From: JARKQH01 sp964631605
GTDB taxonomy: Bacteria; Verrucomicrobiota; Verrucomicrobiia; Limisphaerales; UBA8199
Assembly: GCA_964631605.1 (NCBI GenBank)
Contig: CAZVYG010000116.1
Coordinates: forward strand, 1-11,648
DNA: 11,648 nucleotides
Reading direction: 5' to 3'
Position numbers and translations under genes: made by a program
Shown: piece by piece, positions 7,398 through 11,648 of the stretch
How positions within the stretch are numbered: the stretch's first letter is position 1
Layout of the letters: every line of letters begins with the position of its first letter
Notes under the pieces: model-generated
The model's database searches: none
Seen by the model: only the letters and a program-made list of their open reading frames with translations
What the model was told of the DNA's origin: nothing

Positions 7398-8434
7398 AAC
7401 ACGGGAGGAAGGCAAACCGGGGAGCGGGTTTCGGCGGATTGATAGACCGCCTCCTGCACGGCGAGCGTTTTCAAATACTCTTCGCCGCTGGTTTCGAAGG
7501 GTTTTCCGTCCAGCATGCGGTCCACAAAGTGGCGCTGGGTGAAATACACACAGTCGCCGGCAAAGTTGACGTCCGCATGCGGATAGGAGATTTCCTCCTC
7601 GGGTTCGCCCAACCGCTTGAGTGTGAGGCGGGCCTCGCCGTTCAGGCGGATGCTCCCGCCATTGCCTTCGACCAGGAATTCGCCAAAGGTGTAGCGGGGG
7701 TTGCGGACGGTCGTTTCGTTATAGCGATTGGCATCCCAGAGCCCCACCGCGCCGCTGGCGAATTCGAAAACGACCAGCGCGCAGTCCTCGCCCTTAATCA
7801 CCGGATTGAGCCGCCGATGCCAGGCCGAGACGCGGGTTATCTCGCCGGCGATAAACCGGTAGGTGTCAATGAAATGCACCCCATTTTCAAAGACCAGCAG
7901 GCGGGGATACTCGCGGAAGTAAGGCTGGCGCGGGATATAGGCGTTTTCTCCCCAGCCGTCCCCCATGCGCGATCGAAACGCCAGGGAAAACAACTGCTCG
8001 CCGATGGCTTTGGCTTCAAGCTGGCGCTTGATTTCGCGGTGCCAGGGCTGAAAGCGGAAGTTTTCATGCACCATGAACCGGACGCCGGCCCGGGCGGCGG
8101 TCGCCACGATTTGTTTCGCCTCCTCGAAGGTGGGTGCCAGGGCCTTCTGGCAGATGATGTGGATGCCTCGTTGGGCCGCCTCGGTGCAAATCGCCAGGTG
8201 CGACGGCGGCGGGGTAATGATGTCAACAAAGTCGGGCCGCTCGGTGTCGAACATCTCGCGGTAGTCGCTGTAGCAGCGTTGCAGGCCGAACTTGCGGGTG
8301 ATTTCCTGAGCGCGGGTCTGGTCGCGGTTGCTGAAGGCCACGATTTCGACCTCGGGGATGCGGCGCCAGGCTTCATATTGAAAGTGGGCGAAGTAACCCG
8401 CGCCGATGCAAACGCCTTTGAGTTTCCTGTTCAT
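7394..8434 (-). CDS. Gfo/Idh/MocA family NAD(P)-dependent oxidoreductase, resembling D-apiose dehydrogenase
   Basis: 346 residues from the ATG at 8434. The frame stays open further upstream to 8524, but that part overlaps the transporter's C-terminus and lacks family features. The chosen ATG overlaps the transporter's TGA as ATGA. The N-terminal Rossmann domain shows KGVCIGAGYFAHF (6-18), with Gly11 and Gly13 in the dinucleotide loop, then VDIITPPPSH (70-79). The family's EKP catalytic motif reads QKA here (Gln96-Lys97-Ala98), followed by HENFRFQPW (123-131). The C-terminal substrate domain has GVHFIDTYRF (185-194) and WDANRYNE (233-240). From memory, the pattern with FQYEAW, MGDGWGE and NPVIKGED resembles D-apiose dehydrogenase (ApsD), which oxidises D-apiose to apionolactone. 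I cannot verify the match, so no symbol is given. A general sugar or inositol dehydrogenase is the fallback. Length is normal; cytoplasmic. Confidence 0.85.
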   Translation of the reverse strand: MNRKLKGVCIGAGYFAHFQYEAWRRIPEVEIVAFSNRDQTRAQEITRKFGLQRCYSDYREMFDTERPDFVDIITPPPSHLAICTEAAQRGIHIICQKALAPTFEEAKQIVATAARAGVRFMVHENFRFQPWHREIKRQLEAKAIGEQLFSLAFRSRMGDGWGENAYIPRQPYFREYPRLLVFENGVHFIDTYRFIAGEITRVSAWHRRLNPVIKGEDCALVVFEFASGAVGLWDANRYNETTVRNPRYTFGEFLVEGNGGSIRLNGEARLTLKRLGEPEEEISYPHADVNFAGDCVYFTQRHFVDRMLDGKPFETSGEEYLKTLAVQEAVYQSAETRSPVCLPPVL

Positions 8435-9735
8435 TTTTCGTGAGTTGCCGCCATGGGGGAGGCCGAACGCGCCGCCGGAGGCTGGTAGCGGATTTTGGCG
8501 GCCGGATTGGCCAACAACCAGCATAGGACCGCCAACCCGCTCAGGGCGGCGGCGGTGTAAAAGAAGGCGACGTTGCCGCGCGCCGACTCGGGCAGGTAGG
8601 CAAAGGCCAGAGCGGTGATGGCCGAGCCGAGGTTGCCGGCCATGTTCATGGTGCCGCTGACGGCCCCGGCGTGCCGTCCCCCAATGTCAATGCAAAACGA
8701 CCAGGAGGGGCTCAGCGTCATGTCCGCTCCAAAGATGGCGAGGGAAAGCCAAACCACCGCCCCGCTGGCGGTGGCCTGATCCACGCTCATCACCATGCCC
8801 AGCGCCGCCAAGACGAAGCCGAGGACGGCGGGCGCCTTGCGGGAAGCCGACGTCCAGCCCTTTCGGTAGAGCATGTCCACCAACGCGCCGGAAACAATGT
8901 TGCCGGCCGCTCCGCTGAGCACGGGCACCATGGCGTAGAACCCCGCATCCACCGCGTTGAGGTGGTATTTGGTCTGAACATAGGGGTACAACCAGGTCAG
9001 GCTGAAAAAGAAAGTGAAGTTGCTGCCAAAGTATTGCGTCATCATCAGCCACAGATTGCCCGACCCAAGGAGGGAGCGGGCGCGAAGCGGTTCGGGAGGA
9101 GCGGCCGCCCTTTCCGGGTCCTGCCGGTTCTTGAGAATGTAGTCCAGTTCAGTCCTGGAAAGGCCCTGGCGTTGGGTCGGATCATCCCGGAACCAAGCCC
9201 ACCACAAGGCGGACCAGACAAATCCAGTCGCCATGAGCAAGGTGAAGGAAAGCTGCCAGCCCAGATGATGAATCAACCAGGCTACGCCGGGCATGGCCAA
9301 AGCCGCCCCGATGCGCGAGCCGGAGAAGTTGATGCCTTTGACCACGCCTCTCTCCCGCACTGGAATCCAGGAGTAAACCACGCGGGCCATGCCGGGAAAG
9401 GCCCCTGCTTCGCCGGCTCCGAAGAGGAAGCGGATGACCAGCAGGCTCACAAAGTTCCAGGCCGCCGCGGTGAGGCCCGTGAAGACCGACCATGCGGTGA
9501 CGATCGCCGCCAGCACGGCGCGTCCCCCCAGGCGGTCCGCCAACACGCCGGCCGGTGTCTGGAAGAGGGCATAACCAAACGCGAAGGCGGCCAGAACCCA
9601 GGACCACTGTTCCTTGCTCAGGCTCAAATCCCCCGTAATCGCCTCTTTGGCGGTCGAGATGCAGGCGCGGTCCACATACAGCAGGACCGAGAGCAGGAAC
9701 GTGCCTGTGATGAGGAGGAAACGCCGGGGAATCAC
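8431..9735 (-). CDS. Major facilitator superfamily transporter, anion:cation symporter (sugar-acid) type
   Basis: 434 residues starting with GTG at 9735, which overlaps the TGA of the cyclase gene as GTGA. Longer in-frame starts lie inside the cyclase gene and give Arg-rich non-membrane sequence. Hydrophobic segments spread over the length fit about 12 membrane helices, with a charged central loop near 183-225. TM1 ends in YVDRACIS, with Asp22-Arg23 matching the D-R pair typical of hexonate, glucarate and galactonate proton symporters. Motif A between TM2 and TM3 reads GVLADRLGGR (63-72). TM4 contains GAGEAGAFPG with Glu110, the position of the proton/substrate glutamate in the galactonate transporter DgoT. 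It therefore probably imports a sugar acid with protons across the inner membrane; a neutral sugar is less likely. No Shine-Dalgarno is visible, so expression probably depends on coupling. Confidence 0.88.
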   Translation of the reverse strand: MIPRRFLLITGTFLLSVLLYVDRACISTAKEAITGDLSLSKEQWSWVLAAFAFGYALFQTPAGVLADRLGGRAVLAAIVTAWSVFTGLTAAAWNFVSLLVIRFLFGAGEAGAFPGMARVVYSWIPVRERGVVKGINFSGSRIGAALAMPGVAWLIHHLGWQLSFTLLMATGFVWSALWWAWFRDDPTQRQGLSRTELDYILKNRQDPERAAAPPEPLRARSLLGSGNLWLMMTQYFGSNFTFFFSLTWLYPYVQTKYHLNAVDAGFYAMVPVLSGAAGNIVSGALVDMLYRKGWTSASRKAPAVLGFVLAALGMVMSVDQATASGAVVWLSLAIFGADMTLSPSWSFCIDIGGRHAGAVSGTMNMAGNLGSAITALAFAYLPESARGNVAFFYTAAALSGLAVLCWLLANPAAKIRYQPPAARSASPMAATHEK

Positions 9736-10409
9736 GCCAGTAAACGGGCCAGTTGCTCGGTTGACTCCTTTTCCTTTCCTTCCACCGCAAAAGCGCGGCA
9801 GGGGCAGCCGTCGCCCCCGGCGATTCGGAGCGGCAACGCCACAAAGAACACGCGGGAAGCCGCGAGCTGCTCGAGGTTGCACAGGCCTTCCACGATGGTC
9901 ACGCCGCCTCCGAGGAGAATTTTGTGGACGCGCGTGACCTCGGGAAGGTTGTTGACGTCGGCGACGGAAGGCGGTTCCACGCCCAGAAGCTTCACTTTTC
10001 GGGCGACGCACCAGCGGGCCAGCGCCTCGCTGATGCGAGGCAGGCCATCCCGGTAGAGGGCGGGATTGTTCGCGTGCTGACTCCAGCCCGTACGAAAGAG
10101 CAGGCTTTCGCCGTCCTGAAACTTCTTCTCCACCTCGCCGAGGCTGGCGACCTCGATGAGGAACCTGGGGACAATGCCAGCCAGGTTGATCACCCACGCC
10201 ATTCCCATGCACCGGGCCGGGGCAAGTTGGTCAATGGTTTCCGGGCCCGCCTCAAAATGCACCTGGGCGTCCATGTGCGTGCCGGCGTGCGAATAGAGAT
10301 GGAGCGTGGTCGCATTCCATCCGTTGTCGGCAACGGTGAACTTTTGAGTGATCTCAACGCCGCGCATTCCGGGCGCGAGAGGCAGGGTTAAATCAATGAG
10401 GCGGCTCAT
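9732..10409 (-). CDS. Cyclase family metal-dependent hydrolase (kynurenine formamidase fold)
   Basis: 225 residues, the usual length for the family. The hallmark HxGTHxDxxxH motif is complete as HAGTHMDAQVH (41-51), giving His41, His45, Asp47 and His51. The later metal or catalytic pair seen in bacterial kynurenine formamidase also appears, as His162 (RVHKILL) and Glu174 (TIVEGL). Known members hydrolyse N-formylkynurenine, isatin and related amides, and many are uncharacterised. Nothing else here points to tryptophan degradation. In this operon a role on a sugar-acid lactone or a related cyclic compound is more likely, as inference. The ATG at 10409 overlaps the upstream dehydrogenase's TGA as ATGA, and its own TGA overlaps the GTG of the transporter. 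Cytoplasmic, with no signal peptide. Confidence 0.87.
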   Translation of the reverse strand: MSRLIDLTLPLAPGMRGVEITQKFTVADNGWNATTLHLYSHAGTHMDAQVHFEAGPETIDQLAPARCMGMAWVINLAGIVPRFLIEVASLGEVEKKFQDGESLLFRTGWSQHANNPALYRDGLPRISEALARWCVARKVKLLGVEPPSVADVNNLPEVTRVHKILLGGGVTIVEGLCNLEQLAASRVFFVALPLRIAGGDGCPCRAFAVEGKEKESTEQLARLLA

Positions 10410-11569
10410 GGTTTGCGATCCAACGCCGCCACAATCAGGTCGCCCATGGCTTGGGTCGAGAGCTTGCCTCGAAGGTCAGGGGTTCGGTTTTCCGGTTTTG
10501 ACAGGACGGAGGTGACCGCCTGGCGGATCATGGCCGCTCCCCGAAGCAGTTCCGGGTGCTTGAGCCACTCGAGCATCATGGCCACTGACAGAATCATGGC
10601 CACGGGGTTGGCGATGCCCTTGCCCGCGATGTCCGGCGCCGAGCCGTGGGCCGGCTGGAAGACCGCGTAGCGATCCCCGATGTCCGCGGAAGGGGCCATG
10701 CCCATGCCTCCCACCAGGCCGGCGGCCAGGTCCGAAAGAATGTCGCCAAACATGTTCTCGGTCACAATGACATCAAAACTCTCGGGCCGACGCAGCAGGT
10801 AAAGCGAGGCCGCATCAACATAAATGCGATCGGTCGCCACATCGGGATAGGCTTCGGCCACTTCGTCAAAAATCCGCCGGAAAAAGACCATGGACGGCAG
10901 GACGTTGGCCTTGTCCACCAGCGTGACATGCCTGCGCCGGCTGCGTGCCAGTTCAAAGGCGGCCCGGAAAATCCGCTCCGAACCGCGCCGCGAAATCCAG
11001 AGCGTGTCCGAACAGGACTCGCCGCCGTTGCTCCGGGCGCGCCGCGCGGAGAAAAGCCCCTCGGTGCTCTCCCGCACGATGGCCAAATCAATCGCGCCGC
11101 CCAGGAAACCCTTCAGCGGGGTGTCCTGCGCATGAAACAGCGTAATGGGGCGCACCCCGCAATAAAGGTCCAACTTTTCCCGCAAGTCAATTTGTGGGGT
11201 CAGTTCCTTCCCATCCGGCCATCGCACGTCGGGCAGACCCATGGCAGCCAACAGGATGGCGTCCGCCGCGCGACACGCAGCGTACGCGGTATCGGGCAGT
11301 GGATTTCCCGATTTCAGAAACTCTCCCGCCCCGACGGAAACCTCGGTGAAGGCAAACCGCACGCCTTGGAGCCGTTGCTCGACGGCCCGCAGAACCTTGA
11401 GCCCCTCGGCCATGACCTCGGGTCCGATGCCATCACCGCCCAGAACGGCGATGTTCCACGTTTTGACACCCCGCGCCGGCTGGGCCGGCCCGGAAGCGCC
11501 TTCATTGTCCACACTACTTTGAACTGCTGACTCTATGTTCATTAAATGATACTGCTTCGCGACGCCCAT
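10406..11569 (-). CDS. Isocitrate/isopropylmalate/tartrate dehydrogenase family enzyme (beta-decarboxylating)
   Basis: 387 residues. The fold begins at about residue 38 (NIAVLGGDGIGPEV). Visible active-site features are Arg130 and Arg140 (IDLREKL, CGVRP), Arg166 in RESTEGLF, Lys220-Asn222 (VDKANVL), Asp252 (YVDAAS), Asp276 and Asp280 (FGDILSD), and the NAD-loop HGSAPDIAGKGIANP (308-322). The family oxidises a 2-hydroxy acid with NAD(P) and metal, then loses the beta carboxylate. The variable loop DGKELTPQ does not match the usual leucine-pathway LeuB loop. With a sugar-acid kinase and transporter alongside, a malate, tartrate or tetronate-type substrate is likelier than isopropylmalate. The usual catalytic Tyr is Phe173. 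The ATG at 11569 is chosen because AGGGTGA lies just upstream; it adds about 35 low-similarity residues. A second ATG at 11542 lacks such a site. First gene of the visible operon. Confidence 0.88.
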   Translation of the reverse strand: MGVAKQYHLMNIESAVQSSVDNEGASGPAQPARGVKTWNIAVLGGDGIGPEVMAEGLKVLRAVEQRLQGVRFAFTEVSVGAGEFLKSGNPLPDTAYAACRAADAILLAAMGLPDVRWPDGKELTPQIDLREKLDLYCGVRPITLFHAQDTPLKGFLGGAIDLAIVRESTEGLFSARRARSNGGESCSDTLWISRRGSERIFRAAFELARSRRRHVTLVDKANVLPSMVFFRRIFDEVAEAYPDVATDRIYVDAASLYLLRRPESFDVIVTENMFGDILSDLAAGLVGGMGMAPSADIGDRYAVFQPAHGSAPDIAGKGIANPVAMILSVAMMLEWLKHPELLRGAAMIRQAVTSVLSKPENRTPDLRGKLSTQAMGDLIVAALDRKP

Positions 11570-11572
11570 CTG

Positions 11573-11579
11573 TCACCCT
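11573..11579 (-). promoter_or_regulatory. Ribosome binding site of the dehydrogenase gene
   Basis: On the minus strand AGGGTGA stands three bases before the ATG at 11569. It matches part of the AGGAGGTGA consensus and decides the start in favour of 11569 over 11542. It is the clearest Shine-Dalgarno-like site in the window; most later genes lack one and start inside the previous stop. Confidence 0.5.
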
Positions 11580-11600
11580 GCGATCCCCTGCCCCGCCGCG

Positions 11601-11630
11601 CGGTCGCGCCACTTTCACGTGGCGCGACCG
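11601..11630. promoter_or_regulatory. Perfect 12-bp inverted repeat upstream of the operon
   Basis: CGGTCGCGCCAC and its exact reverse complement GTGGCGCGACCG flank a 6-base loop (TTTCAC on the plus strand). With one bulged base the stem can extend by about five more GC pairs, to 11595 and 11635. It lies 31 bases before the ATG of the first gene, so it could be a leader hairpin, an operator, or the terminator stem of an upstream gene. No T-run follows on either side, so a classical intrinsic terminator is not supported. No convincing -10/-35 promoter is visible in the 79 bases upstream of the ATG at 11569. Confidence 0.6.
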
Positions 11631-11648
11631 GCGGCCGGGGGGTGGTTC

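Noticed and set aside
8435..8524. 30-residue extension of the Gfo/Idh/MocA protein
   Set aside because: It covers the C-terminus of the transporter, and the Rossmann fold begins right after the later ATG, which overlaps the transporter stop.
8671..10056. Plus-strand frame of 461 codons
   Set aside because: Antisense to the transporter and cyclase genes, with low-complexity Arg/Gly/His-rich sequence and no motif.
9736..10212. 159-residue N-terminal extension of the transporter
   Set aside because: It lies inside the cyclase gene in another frame, is Arg-rich and non-membrane, and the GTG overlapping the cyclase stop is the natural start.
1..11648. tRNA, rRNA, CRISPR arrays, insertion sequences or prophage genes
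   Set aside because: No cloverleaf, ribosomal core sequence, short regular repeats, transposase or integrase motif was found; coding density is nearly complete with metabolic genes.

Overview
The window is a single block of minus-strand genes in GC-rich DNA, transcribed from about 11,570 down to base 1. No gene on the plus strand is convincing. The organism looks like a member of the Verrucomicrobiota, or less likely the neighbouring Planctomycetota. This rests on the secreted DUF5060/collagen-binding-type glycoside hydrolases, the secreted lamin-tail-domain protein with a DDGFVAWLNGVE motif, weak or absent Shine-Dalgarno sites, and the density of sugar-acid genes. It is inferred from gene content, not from a marker gene.

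Layout in transcription order. 11,601-11,630: a perfect 12-bp inverted repeat upstream of the first gene. 11,569-10,406: a beta-decarboxylating dehydrogenase of the isocitrate/isopropylmalate/tartrate family. 10,409-9,732: a cyclase-family (kynurenine-formamidase fold) metal hydrolase. 9,735-8,431: a major facilitator transporter of the sugar-acid (anion:cation symporter) type. 8,434-7,394: a Gfo/Idh/MocA oxidoreductase resembling D-apiose dehydrogenase. 7,397-7,008: a VOC-fold protein. 7,002-6,871: a 43-residue ORF of unknown function. 6,874-5,423: a four-carbon-acid-sugar kinase (DUF1537 family). 5,430-3,421 and 3,384-1,510: two tandem paralogous secreted DUF5060 glycoside hydrolases. 1,513-1: the N-terminal 504 residues of a secreted lamin-tail-domain protein that runs off the window.

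Almost every junction is a stop/start overlap (ATGA, GTGA or ATGAATAG). The only gaps are 5 bases (7,003-7,007) and 36 bases (3,385-3,420), and no stretch over 300 bases lacks a gene. This argues for one translationally coupled operon.

The genes can be read as one catabolic unit. Exported hydrolases release a sugar from a glycan, the transporter imports a sugar or sugar acid, and cytoplasmic enzymes oxidise, hydrolyse, phosphorylate and decarboxylate it. The apiose-dehydrogenase-like enzyme together with a DUF1537 kinase recalls the known D-apiose/D-apionate pathways. The usual ApnO and RuBisCO-like or OiaC enzymes are not seen here. An isopropylmalate-dehydrogenase relative, a cyclase and a VOC protein are present instead, so this may be an unrecorded variant for a branched sugar or a tetronic acid. 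The substrate is inference.
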